Shown here in pieces: positions 8,553 through 15,913 of a DNA stretch of 64,000 nt. Position 1 is the stretch's first letter. Each line of letters starts with the position of its first letter. The notes beneath the pieces were generated by a model. The model was not told the DNA's origin, searched no databases, and saw only the letters and a list, made by a program, of their open reading frames with translations. A program made the translations under genes and the position numbers. The stretch comes from Candidatus Binatia bacterium (GTDB lineage Bacteria; Desulfobacterota; Binatia; UBA9968; JAJDTQ01): the NCBI GenBank assembly GCA_951813575.1, contig OX638375.1, positions 2,681,042-2,745,041 on the forward strand, in the 5' to 3' direction.

Positions 8553-8847
8553 TACCGGGGTTTGTGGACATCAAAGTCAAGGAGAGCCGTGGCAGGCTGG
8601 GGAGCACATCAGTACGTCCTACGTGGAGTGCCAGAACCGCACCATCCGGATGTCCATGTGGCGCTTCACTTCATGCACTACAATTTCTGTCGGATTCGCA
8701 AGACCCTGAGAGTCACCCCGACAATGGAGGTTGGTGTTACGGATCGGGCTGTGGAAAATCGGTGACATCGTGGAGTTGCTGGAAGCAGCCGCGCCGAAGC
8801 CGAACCGTCCGGCTACCTACAAGAAACGCGGGGACAACTCAGCCTGA
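8553..8847 (+). pseudogene. IS1-like transposase remnant (frameshifted, internally deleted)
   Basis: Reading bases 8581-8660 in one frame gives EHISTSYVECQNRTIRMSMW, the conserved region of IS1-like DDE transposases. The next frame (8665-8755) gives LHFMHYNFCRIRKTLRVTPT, the following block, and the first frame resumes at 8758 with IGDIVELLEAAAPKPNRP to a TGA at 8845-8847. The roughly 20 codons that normally separate the first two blocks are missing, and a second shift lies near 8757. The N-terminal half is gone. This is a dead fragment, not an active element; no terminal repeats were found. Confidence 0.75.
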
Positions 8848-8896
8848 GCCACTACCCAACTTTGCAACCGCTGCCGCCTCTGCTAGGGTCCGCTGC

Positions 8897-10057
8897 ATGA
8901 GCACCATCAGCTTCATCGCCGACACCCAGGAAGACGCGGCGTTTCGGCTGGAGGTTCGAAGCTGGCTGGAAAAGAACCTGCCGCCGGAGCTCGTGGGCTG
9001 GTCCACCCGGCCGCCGCCGGAGATGATCCGCCCGTGGCAGCGAAAGCTCTATGACCGGGGCTGGATTGCGCCCAACTGGCCGAAGAAGTACGGCGGCATG
9101 GAGGCTACCCTCAACCAGCAGTTGATCCTGCAGGAAGAGTTCGGCCGGGCCGAGGCGCCGGTGCTGTCGCGGCAGGCGGTGGGGCACATCGGGCCGATCC
9201 TGATACACCACGGCACCGAGGAGCAGAAGGCGGACCACCTGCCCAAGATGCTCTCGGGCGAGGTGCTGTGGGCCCAGGGGTATTCCGAGCCGGGTTCGGG
9301 TTCCGATCTGGCGAGCCTGCGTACCCGCGGCGAGATCGACGGCGACCACCTGGTCATCAACGGCCACAAGATCTGGACCACCGGCGCCCACTACGCGGAC
9401 TGGATGTACGCGCTGATCCGCACCGACCCGGACGCGCCGCGCAAGCAGTTGGGCATCTCCATGGTGCTGATCGACCTCAAGACGCCCGGGATCACCATCC
9501 GTCCCATCAGGACCCTGGCCGACGACGAGGAGTTCGCCGAGGAATTCTTCGACGACGTGCGGGTGCCCCTCACCAACGTGGTGGGGAAGCTCAATGACGG
9601 CTGGCGCGTCGCCAAGGCGCTGCTGGACTCGGAACGCTTGGGCAACGCCAACCCGCAACTGGCGCTGGACATGCTGGAGCGGGTGCGCAAGGTGGCGCGG
9701 GCCACCGGCGCCTTCGACGATCCGGTGTTCCAGGACCGGCTGACGCAGGCGGAGCTGGACGTGCTGGCGCAGTCGGCGGTGTTCGGCCACGCGGTCCAGA
9801 TGACCCGGGCCGGCAAGGAGATTGGCGCGGCCTCGTCTTTCATCAAGATCGTCTCCACCGACATCGTGCAGCGCATCGCGGACCTCCTGCTGGACGCGGC
9901 CGGCGAGCACGCCGCCGACGCCGGCCCGCTGGAGACGCCGGAGGGTCCGGTGGACGTGTCGGTGCTGTGGCGCGAGGTCCGGCGCATCTCCATCTACGCC
10001 GGCACCAGCGAGATCCAGCGTAACGTCACCGCCAAGCGGGTGCTGGGGCTGCCGTAG
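8897..10057 (+). CDS. Acyl-CoA dehydrogenase family protein
   Basis: A 386-residue acyl-CoA dehydrogenase: WQRKLYDRGWIAPNWPKKYGG (start of the N-terminal helical domain), QGYSEPGSGSDLASL near 135 (FAD/substrate loop), GHKIWTTGAHYADW near 155, and IYAGTSEIQRNVTAKRVLGL at the C-terminus. The layout is that of the large family used for fatty, terpenoid and aromatic acyl-CoAs; the substrate is not predictable. The open frame reaches back to 8447, but that part covers the transposase relic and the Fic promoter, so ATG 8897 is used. A glycosylase gene follows after 51 nt. Confidence 0.93.
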   Translation: MSTISFIADTQEDAAFRLEVRSWLEKNLPPELVGWSTRPPPEMIRPWQRKLYDRGWIAPNWPKKYGGMEATLNQQLILQEEFGRAEAPVLSRQAVGHIGPILIHHGTEEQKADHLPKMLSGEVLWAQGYSEPGSGSDLASLRTRGEIDGDHLVINGHKIWTTGAHYADWMYALIRTDPDAPRKQLGISMVLIDLKTPGITIRPIRTLADDEEFAEEFFDDVRVPLTNVVGKLNDGWRVAKALLDSERLGNANPQLALDMLERVRKVARATGAFDDPVFQDRLTQAELDVLAQSAVFGHAVQMTRAGKEIGAASSFIKIVSTDIVQRIADLLLDAAGEHAADAGPLETPEGPVDVSVLWREVRRISIYAGTSEIQRNVTAKRVLGLP

Positions 10058-10108
10058 CAAGGCGCAGGCGCGGATTTTCAACCCGCCGCGGCCGCATCGA
10101 GAGGCAAC

Positions 10109-11017
10109 ATGCCCGAGTTGCCGGACGTCCTGATCTACATTCATGCGCTGGAGCCACGGGTCGTGGGCGCGACCCTGGAGAAGGTCCGCCTCGCGAGCCC
10201 GTTCCTGGTCCGGTCCGTGGACCCGCCCGTGGAACAGGCGGAGCATCGCAAGGTCCTGTGCCTTCGCCGGCTGGGCAAGCGCATCGTCTTCGAGCTGGAA
10301 GGCGATCTCTTCCTGGTGTTCCACCTGATGATCGCCGGGCGGTTCCGCTGGCGCCCGCCGGGAGCCCGCATCCCGGGCAAGCTCGGCCTGGCCGCGTTCG
10401 ACCTCTCCTCGGGCACCCTGGTCCTCACCGAGGCGGCCTCCATGAAGCGCGCGTCGTTGCATCTGGTGCGCGGCGCCGCAAGGCTGGAGGAGCACGACCC
10501 CGGCGGCATCGAGGTGCTGGAATGCGGCCTGGAGGAGTTTCGGCGGGCGCTGCAGAGCGAGAACCACACGCTCAAGCGCTCCCTCACCGACCCGCGGCTG
10601 TTCAGCGGCATCGGCAACGCCTACTCCGACGAGATCCTCCACCGCGCCCGCCTGTCGCCCATGAAGCAGACGCGCCATCTGGACGAGCCGGAGATCGAAG
10701 CGCTGTACGGCGCGGTGCGGGAGGTGCTCCAGGACTGGTGCCGCCGGCTCCGCGAGGAGACCGGCGCCGGCTTCCCCGACAAGGTCACGGCGTTCCGGCC
10801 GGGCATGGCCGTGCATGGGCGCTACCGGGAGCCGTGTCCCGACTGCGGCGCGCGGGTGCAGCGGATCCGTTACGCCGCCAACGAATGCAACTACTGCGCG
10901 AAGTGCCAGACCGGCGGACGGCTACTGGCCGACCGTTCGCTTTCGCGTCTCATGAAGAAGGATTGGCCGCGCACCCTGGAGGAGCTGGAGGAGATCAGGA
11001 CGGAGCGTAGTCTCTAG
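10109..11017 (+). CDS. Fpg/Nei family DNA glycosylase
   Basis: A 302-residue base-excision repair enzyme. The mature N-terminus PELP (Pro2, Glu3) gives the catalytic proline and glutamate used for Schiff-base chemistry. The H2TH region is around 150-240 ([18 protein letters not shown] near 170), and a C-terminal zinc finger has CPDC near 248 and CAKC near 266, followed by an Arg-containing loop. Such enzymes remove oxidised purines or pyrimidines and nick abasic sites. MutM usually starts MPELPEVE and has an MGR-type loop; this MPELPDV form is a divergent branch, so mutM or nei is not assigned. It faces a convergent methyltransferase 20 nt away. Confidence 0.92.
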   Translation: MPELPDVLIYIHALEPRVVGATLEKVRLASPFLVRSVDPPVEQAEHRKVLCLRRLGKRIVFELEGDLFLVFHLMIAGRFRWRPPGARIPGKLGLAAFDLSSGTLVLTEAASMKRASLHLVRGAARLEEHDPGGIEVLECGLEEFRRALQSENHTLKRSLTDPRLFSGIGNAYSDEILHRARLSPMKQTRHLDEPEIEALYGAVREVLQDWCRRLREETGAGFPDKVTAFRPGMAVHGRYREPCPDCGARVQRIRYAANECNYCAKCQTGGRLLADRSLSRLMKKDWPRTLEELEEIRTERSL

Positions 11018-11037
11018 TTGCGCGGCCTTCGGGCGGG

Positions 11038-11817
11038 CTACCGCAGCTTCAAGCCCTTCCGCCGTTTCTCCTCCGCCACTTCCCAGCCACCCCGCGTGTA
11101 CCACTCCACTTGGCGGAACAACCCGCTCAGGATCTTCACGTCCCGCTCCTCCAGGCCGGCGCGGCCCAGGACGCGGCGCAGCGCCAGCAGGATGTGCTCC
11201 GGGTTCTGGGGGTCCAGGAAGCCGACTTTGAGGAGGGTTTCCTTCATGCGATCGAACAGGGCTTCCACAGCCTCCGCCGGTGCGCGCTTGATGCGCTCTT
11301 CGCGCGGCGGGCCGAGGGCCGCGGCCAGGTAGATCTCGTAGAGGCACACCATCACGGCCTGGGCCAGGTTCAGGGACGGCTGCTCCGGGTGGCTCGGAAT
11401 GGCGACGAGGCGCTGGCAGTGCTTGAGGTCGGCGTTGCTGAGGCCGTGGTCCTCCGGGCCGAAGATGAGCGCCGCCGGCCCGGCGTCGTCGGCCCGTACG
11501 GCCGCCACCAGGTCTTGCGCGGCCCCGCGCGGCAACTCCACGTGGTCCCGGTACAAGCCCTTGCGGCAGGTGGTCCCCACGACCAGGCCGCAGTCCGCAA
11601 CGGCGTCGCGTATGGTTTCGAATCGCCGCGCGCCTTCCAGGATCTCCCGGGCGTGCACCGCCATGGAGCGCGCCGACAGGCTGTCGGTACGTCCTCCGCC
11701 CACCAGCGCCAAGTCTTGGAGGCCGGTGTTCTTCATGGCCCGGGCCACGGAGCCGATGTTGCCCGACCCCTTGGGCCGCACCAACACCACGCGAATCTTC
11801 CGGAGTGTTTCAGTCAC
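11038..11817 (-). CDS. trmJ: TrmJ-like tRNA 2'-O-methyltransferase (SpoU/TrmH family)
   Basis: A 259-residue SPOUT protein. Motif 1 is RPKGSGNIGSVARAMKNTG (14-32), motif 2 is LIFGPEDHGLSNADL near 125, and motif 3 is IPSHPEQPSLNLAQAV near 148; together these make the trefoil-knot S-adenosylmethionine site. TrmJ (RNA methyltransferase group 1) methylates the 2'-OH of residue 32 in the tRNA anticodon loop. The C-terminal extension to 259 residues, with a helical tail, fits TrmJ better than the shorter TrmL. The symbol rests on motif order and length only. Confidence 0.85.
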   Translation of the reverse strand: MTETLRKIRVVLVRPKGSGNIGSVARAMKNTGLQDLALVGGGRTDSLSARSMAVHAREILEGARRFETIRDAVADCGLVVGTTCRKGLYRDHVELPRGAAQDLVAAVRADDAGPAALIFGPEDHGLSNADLKHCQRLVAIPSHPEQPSLNLAQAVMVCLYEIYLAAALGPPREERIKRAPAEAVEALFDRMKETLLKVGFLDPQNPEHILLALRRVLGRAGLEERDVKILSGLFRQVEWYTRGGWEVAEEKRRKGLKLR

Positions 11818-11860
11818 GGTGGAATCAGCCGCGAGCGGGCGCGGTGACGAACCGGCCGGG

Positions 11861-12607
11861 TCAGGAGCCCTTGGATCTGGCCTGGGCGATCAGCGCCGTA
11901 AGCTGCTCGATAGGGATAGCGCCGCGGACGATCTCATCCCCGACGATCAGCGTGGGAGTGCCGTCGATCGCCAGGGCTTCGGCAAGACGGTGGTTGTTGC
12001 CGATGACGTTAAGGACCTTGGGCGTTTCCATGTCCCTTTTCAGCCGGCCGGTGTCCAGACCCACGGAGCCCGCCACCTTCATGAGGACCTCTTCGGTCAA
12101 CGTCCCGCGGACCTTCATCAAGGCATCGTGGAACTCCAGATAGTACCCCTGGTTTCGGGCCGCCAGCGCCGCCCGAGCCCCCCGGAACGAGTCCTCGCCC
12201 AGCACCGGGAACTCCTTGTAGACCACCCGGAGTTTCGGGTCCTGCTTCATGATGCTCGCCAGAACCGGCGCGAACTGCTTGCAGTAGCCGCAGCGGTAGT
12301 CGAAGAACTCCACCAGGGTCACGTCGCCGTCGGGATTGCCGCCCACGAAGGAGTCCGGGTCCGCCAGGAGGGCTTTCGCGTGTCGCTTGACGGCCGCCCG
12401 GTCGCGTCCCGCCTGTAGCCGTTCCTGTTTCGCGCGGTGACGCTGGACCGCCTCGAAGATCACTTCCGGGTTCTCGAGAAGATAGTCCCGGACGATCTTC
12501 TCTATGTCTTCCACCGAGCGTTGCGCGGACGGCTGTTGGGCCCCGGCCATGGCGGCCAAACCGAGAAACAGCAGCAATGCGGCGATGCGGAGCATTTGCC
12601 GTGGCAT
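11861..12607 (-). CDS. DsbA-family thiol:disulfide protein (periplasmic)
   Basis: A 248-residue exported protein: signal peptide 1-23 (hydrophobic 6-20, AGA/Q cleavage), an N-terminal helical linker (30-85), then a thioredoxin fold with the active site CGYC at 106-109 and the cis-proline loop GTPT near 217. The N-terminal helical region resembles the oligomerisation arm of the ScsC/BcfH/Com1 branch, which shuffles disulfides instead of simply oxidising. No DsbB- or DsbD-like partner lies next to it. It is transcribed divergently from arsR, separated by 158 nt. Confidence 0.88.
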   Translation of the reverse strand: MPRQMLRIAALLLFLGLAAMAGAQQPSAQRSVEDIEKIVRDYLLENPEVIFEAVQRHRAKQERLQAGRDRAAVKRHAKALLADPDSFVGGNPDGDVTLVEFFDYRCGYCKQFAPVLASIMKQDPKLRVVYKEFPVLGEDSFRGARAALAARNQGYYLEFHDALMKVRGTLTEEVLMKVAGSVGLDTGRLKRDMETPKVLNVIGNNHRLAEALAIDGTPTLIVGDEIVRGAIPIEQLTALIAQARSKGS

Positions 12608-12729
12608 GGGCGTCCTTTCTTGAATGACGGGACAAGTCTCAAACGGACTGGATCAGTCTACAGCACATCCACGGGCCCTGCCAGCCGCCATGCGCGCGGC
12701 GCGGCGCGATTCAGGGTGGGAGCCCGCCC

Positions 12730-12765
12730 TTGAATTTCTCATTAAGATTCCATAATACTGGAAAT
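12730..12765 (+). promoter_or_regulatory. arsR promoter and operator
   Basis: TTGAAT (12730-12735) and CATAAT (12751-12756, 15-nt gap; TAATAC at 12753 gives 17) lie just before the arsR ATG at 12766. The dyad TTCCA-6-TGGAA (12748-12763) covers the -10 box and resembles ArsR/SmtB operators. Transcription would start within a few bases of the ATG, and there is no clear ribosome site, so the message may be leaderless. Confidence 0.55.
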
Positions 12766-13143
12766 ATGGAACATAAAGACGCGGTGGGCGCGCTGGCCGC
12801 GCTCGCGCAGGACACACGGCTGGATGTCTTCCGCCTGCTGGTGGAGGTGGGGCCGGAAGGGCTGCCCGCCGGCCAGATCGGGAAGCGGCTCGGGCTGCCG
12901 CTGGCCACCCTGTCGTTTCACCTCAATACGTTGAAGCAGGCCGGGCTGGTGGAGTTCAGGCGGGAGTCGCGCTCGCTGATCTACCGGTCCAACTTCGCAA
13001 CCATGACCGAGTTGCTCGGCTATCTCACGGAGAACTGTTGCGGCGGTAACCCGGAGGCGTGCGGCGTACCGGTCTGTGAGCCTTCCCGGGACGATCCATG
13101 GAACAACCCGAAACCAACCCGAAAGACTTCCCGCGTCGCCTGA
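12766..13143 (+). CDS. ArsR/SmtB-family transcriptional regulator
   Basis: A 125-residue winged-helix repressor: LAQDTRLDVFRLLVEVGPEG (about 12-31), recognition region GLPLATLSFHLNTLKQAGLV near 44-63, then the wing with ESRSLIYRSNF. Near the C-terminus NCCGGNPEAC supplies three cysteines that could form the As(III)/Sb(III) sensor site. Known homologues release DNA when the metalloid binds. ATG 12766 (MEHKDAV) was chosen over the frame's earlier ATG at 12730, which would lie in the -35 box. The gene overlaps the aquaglyceroporin by 46 nt. The cysteines, operator and downstream genes together point to arsenic response. Confidence 0.85.
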   Translation: MEHKDAVGALAALAQDTRLDVFRLLVEVGPEGLPAGQIGKRLGLPLATLSFHLNTLKQAGLVEFRRESRSLIYRSNFATMTELLGYLTENCCGGNPEACGVPVCEPSRDDPWNNPKPTRKTSRVA

Positions 13144-13940
13144 CCGCCGAGGCCGTCGGCACGGCGTTCCTGCTGGCCGCGGTGGTGGGCTCGGGCATCA
13201 TGGGAGAGCGGCTGGCCGGCGGCAACGTGGCGGTGGCGCTGCTCGCCAACACCGTGTCCACGGGCGCGGCGCTGACGGTGCTGATCCTGACCTTCGGACC
13301 CATCTCCGGCGCCCACTTCAACCCGGCGGTGACGGTGGCCGAGGGTTTCCTGGGCGGGCTGGCGTGGCGTGACGTCCCCGGCTACGTGGCCGTGCAGATC
13401 ATCGGCGCCGTCGCCGGCGTCATCGTCGCCAACCTGATGTTCGACGAGCCCGCGGTGTTCTTCTCGCAGAAGCATCGTGTCGGGGCGGGGCAATGGCTCG
13501 GCGAGTTCGTCGCCACCTTCGGGCTGCTGTCGGTGATCCAGGGCTGCGTCAGGCTCCGGAGCCCGGCGGTGCCGTTCGCCGTGGGCGGCTACATCACGGC
13601 GGCCTACTGGTTCACGTCCTCCACGTCGTTCGCCAATCCGGCGGTGACCATCGCCCGCACCCTCTCGGACACCTTCGCGGGGATCTACCCGATGCATGCG
13701 CCGGCGTTCATCGTCATGCAGTTCATCGGCGCCGGCGCGGCCACGGCGTTGTTCTGGTGGCTGGTGCCGCCACCGCGGCCGGCCTTGTCCGAAAGGCCCG
13801 CTAGTGTGGTGTCTCACAAATACGCTTGTGAATCTGCGAGGGCAACTTGGTCGTCGGCAAGGCGCGATGACGAGCAGTGGCCAATACCACGCGAGGAAGA
13901 GCAACGCAGCCGACGGCCAAAAGGACCCGCAGATTCATGA
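13098..13940 (+). CDS. Aquaglyceroporin-like channel (AqpS type) with MITE-encoded tail
   Basis: A 280-residue MIP channel with six membrane helices in the first 235 residues. The two half-helix motifs are present: HFNPAVT near 74 and FANPAVT near 178. The position after the second NPA, normally Arg, is Val, which would widen the pore as in arsenic-linked AqpS proteins. Inferred role: export of As(III) formed from arsenate, next to arsR and an ArsC-like gene. From residue 236 the reading frame runs into the inserted palindromic element and acquires about 45 foreign, very polar residues. Without the insertion the frame would end in a TGA overlapping the next gene's ATG. The channel core is intact, so function may survive. 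Confidence 0.85.
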   Translation: MEQPETNPKDFPRRLTAEAVGTAFLLAAVVGSGIMGERLAGGNVAVALLANTVSTGAALTVLILTFGPISGAHFNPAVTVAEGFLGGLAWRDVPGYVAVQIIGAVAGVIVANLMFDEPAVFFSQKHRVGAGQWLGEFVATFGLLSVIQGCVRLRSPAVPFAVGGYITAAYWFTSSTSFANPAVTIARTLSDTFAGIYPMHAPAFIVMQFIGAGAATALFWWLVPPPRPALSERPASVVSHKYACESARATWSSARRDDEQWPIPREEEQRSRRPKGPADS

Positions 13941-13965
13941 GCGTATTTGTGAGACACCACACTAG
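13801..13965. mobile_element. MITE: 165-bp palindromic miniature inverted-repeat element
   Basis: The arms at about 13801-13838 and 13928-13965 are reverse complements over about 38 bp with two or three mismatches, and begin/end with CTAG, a likely 4-bp (or TA) target duplication. The interior also pairs partly, so the whole element can fold into one long hairpin. It has no gene. It interrupts the 3' end of the aquaglyceroporin; removing one target copy plus the element (161 nt) restores a frame that ends exactly at the arsC-like start. Confidence 0.9.
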
Positions 13966-13992
13966 AACCCCCCAACCGTTGAGGAGGTCCGT

Positions 13993-14538
13993 ATGAGTGA
14001 AGACAAACCGAGCAACGGGAAACTGTTCAACGTGCTGTTCCTGTGCACCGGGAACTCCGCCCGCAGCGTCATGGGCGAGTGCATCCTGAACCGCCTGGGG
14101 CGGGGGCGGTTCCGGGCGTTCAGCGCGGGGAGCCACCCCAAGGGCGAGATCAACCCGCACACCATCGAGACGCTGAAGAAGCTCAACTACTTGACCGACG
14201 ATCTCCGTTCCAAGAGCTGGGACGAGTTCGCGGCCCCCGGCGCTCCCGAGCTGCAGTTCGTCTTCACGGTCTGCGATCAGGCGGCGCAGGAGGTCTGTCC
14301 GCTCTGGCCGGGCCAGCCCATGTCCGCCCACTGGGGCATTCCCGACCCGGCGGCGGTGGAAGGCAACGAGGCCGAGCAAAGAATCGCCTTCGCGGATGCC
14401 TACCGCATGCTTTTCAACCGCATCTCGATCTTCGTGAACCTGCCCCTGACCTCTCTCGACCGGCTGTCGCTGCAGCGGCGTCTGGACGAAATCGGCGAGG
14501 AAGGCAAGCCGCCGCGCGCCGCCGCGCCCTCGGCGTAA
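13993..14538 (+). CDS. Arsenate reductase / low-molecular-weight tyrosine phosphatase-like
   Basis: A 181-residue protein of the LMW-PTPase fold. The P-loop C-x5-R is CTGNSAR (18-24) followed by SVMGE. The mid-protein FTVCDQAAQEVCPLWPGQP contributes Cys residues in the region where thioredoxin-coupled ArsC enzymes carry their redox pair, and the conserved GIPDPA with its Asp general acid follows near 116-121. It should reduce arsenate to arsenite. The context (ArsR, AqpS-like channel) mirrors the Sinorhizobium-type arsR-aqpS-arsC operon. GAGGAGG precedes the ATG by about 5 nt. Whether the redox cysteines are correctly placed was not modelled. Confidence 0.85.
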   Translation: MSEDKPSNGKLFNVLFLCTGNSARSVMGECILNRLGRGRFRAFSAGSHPKGEINPHTIETLKKLNYLTDDLRSKSWDEFAAPGAPELQFVFTVCDQAAQEVCPLWPGQPMSAHWGIPDPAAVEGNEAEQRIAFADAYRMLFNRISIFVNLPLTSLDRLSLQRRLDEIGEEGKPPRAAAPSA

Positions 14539-14599
14539 CGGGCGCGCTCCGGGTCACTTCGCTTTCCCGCCTCTTCCGGGGCCCTCGCGCCCCGGTGCC

Positions 14600-14661
14600 C
14601 TGTAACAGACTCGTAACAATCGTTTAATTCCGCTGTGATGTAGCCGTCATACAGTGATAAT
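14600..14661 (+). promoter_or_regulatory. Two Pho boxes and -10 element before pstS
   Basis: CTGTAAC-4-TCGTAAC (14600-14617) and CTGTGAT-4-CCGTCAT (14633-14650) each show two 7-bp direct repeats spaced by 4 bp, the PhoB binding layout. They are exactly 33 bp apart, three helical turns. GATAAT at 14656-14661 serves as the -10, with the second Pho box replacing the -35. PhoB-P activation of pst under phosphate limitation is established; the sites are assigned by pattern. Confidence 0.75.
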
Positions 14662-14759
14662 CGCCGTCGGATAGATTCCTGCCAACACTGGCGGGGTCAT
14701 GGGACCCTTCGGTCGGTGATCGGGCTGCGACAAAGGTTCAACCAAAGGAGGGTTTCCCC

Positions 14760-15803
14760 ATGTACCGAAAAGCCATGTTGACGGCGGCGGCCGTTGCACT
14801 GGCCGTGGCGGGTCTCGCGACCTCGGCGGCGGCGCAGCAGCGCGACTACATCCAGATCGTGGGATCGTCCACGGTCTATCCGTTTACCACCGTGGTGGCC
14901 GAGCAATTCGGCAAGACCACCAAGTTCAAGACCCCCAAGGTCGAGTCTACCGGCTCCGGCGGCGGCCTCAAGCTCTTCTGCGCCGGCGTCGGCGTCGAGC
15001 ACCCCGACCTGACCAACTCCTCGCGGCGCATCAAGAATACCGAAGTCGAGCGTTGCGGCAAGAACGGCGTCAAGGAAATCGTCGAGCTGAAGGTGGGCTA
15101 CGACGGCATCGCGGTGGCCAACTCGAAGAAGAGCAAGGCGCTGAGCCTCACGCCGCGCGACCTCTTCCTCGCCCTGGCCAAGGACGTGCCGGCCAACGCC
15201 GACGGCAGCAAGCGCCAGGCCAACCCCCACAAGACCTGGAAGGACGTCAACCCCAAGCTTCCGGCCCTGAAGATCGAGGTGTTGGGCCCTCCGCCGACCT
15301 CCGGCACCCGTGACGCCTTCGTCGAGCTGGTGATGGACGCGGGCTGCAAGGAGTTCGCCGCCATCGAGAAGATGTCCAAGCAGCCCAGACGGGCCGCTTG
15401 CCGCACCATGCGTGAGGACGGCCACTTCGTCGAGGCGGGCGAGAACGACAACCTGATCGTGCAGAAGCTGGACGCCAACCCCGACGCCTTCGGGATCTTC
15501 GGCTTCAGCTTTCTCGACCAGAACACCGACAAGCTCCAGGGCGCGTCCATCAACGGCGTCAAGCCCGAGTTCGAGACCATCGCCGACGGCAGCTATCCGG
15601 TCTCGCGTCCGCTCTACGTCTACATCAAGAAGGCCCACCTGGACGTGATCTCCGGCATGCGCGAGTTCCTGGCCGAGTACACCAGCGAGAAGGCCTGGGG
15701 CGAAGACGGCTATCTCTCCGACAAGGGACTGATCCCGATGCCCAAGCAAGAGCGCCAGCAGTTCTCTTCGGACGTGAAGAACCTGAAGAACCTGGCCCTG
15801 TAA
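14760..15803 (+). CDS. pstS: Phosphate ABC transporter substrate-binding protein PstS
   Basis: A 347-residue periplasmic protein. Signal peptide 1-25 (MYRK, hydrophobic core, AAA/QQ), then IVGSSTVYPF (phosphate-loop start), ESTGSGGGLKLF, and TSGTRDAF near 180, the loops that hold phosphate by hydrogen bonds. A perfect AAGGAGGG lies 7 nt before the ATG. It is the first gene of pstSCAB, behind Pho boxes, and is followed by a strong hairpin likely to favour its expression over the permease genes. Typical alphaproteobacterial-type PstS length. Confidence 0.97.
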   Translation: MYRKAMLTAAAVALAVAGLATSAAAQQRDYIQIVGSSTVYPFTTVVAEQFGKTTKFKTPKVESTGSGGGLKLFCAGVGVEHPDLTNSSRRIKNTEVERCGKNGVKEIVELKVGYDGIAVANSKKSKALSLTPRDLFLALAKDVPANADGSKRQANPHKTWKDVNPKLPALKIEVLGPPPTSGTRDAFVELVMDAGCKEFAAIEKMSKQPRRAACRTMREDGHFVEAGENDNLIVQKLDANPDAFGIFGFSFLDQNTDKLQGASINGVKPEFETIADGSYPVSRPLYVYIKKAHLDVISGMREFLAEYTSEKAWGEDGYLSDKGLIPMPKQERQQFSSDVKNLKNLAL

Positions 15804-15821
15804 CCGTTACCTTACCCGGGT

Positions 15822-15854
15822 CCGGCCGCGGCGAGAGCGATCCGCCGCGGCCGG
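15822..15854 (+). terminator. Intra-operon hairpin between pstS and pstC
   Basis: An 11-bp GC-only stem (15822-15832 with 15844-15854) and an 11-nt loop, with no U-run after it. It lies 19 nt past the pstS stop. Such hairpins commonly protect the upstream message from decay and cause partial termination, giving excess binding protein. Confidence 0.6.
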
Positions 15855-15913
15855 GCTCCCAACCCGGCCGCCGTCGACGGCCGGCATGAACCAGCGAAGG
15901 TTCCCCTGACGCA

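Noticed and set aside
8852..10816. 654-codon minus-strand open frame
   Set aside because: It lies opposite the acyl-CoA dehydrogenase and glycosylase genes, has no family motif and is rich in His/Arg/Gly, typical of an antisense frame in GC-rich DNA.
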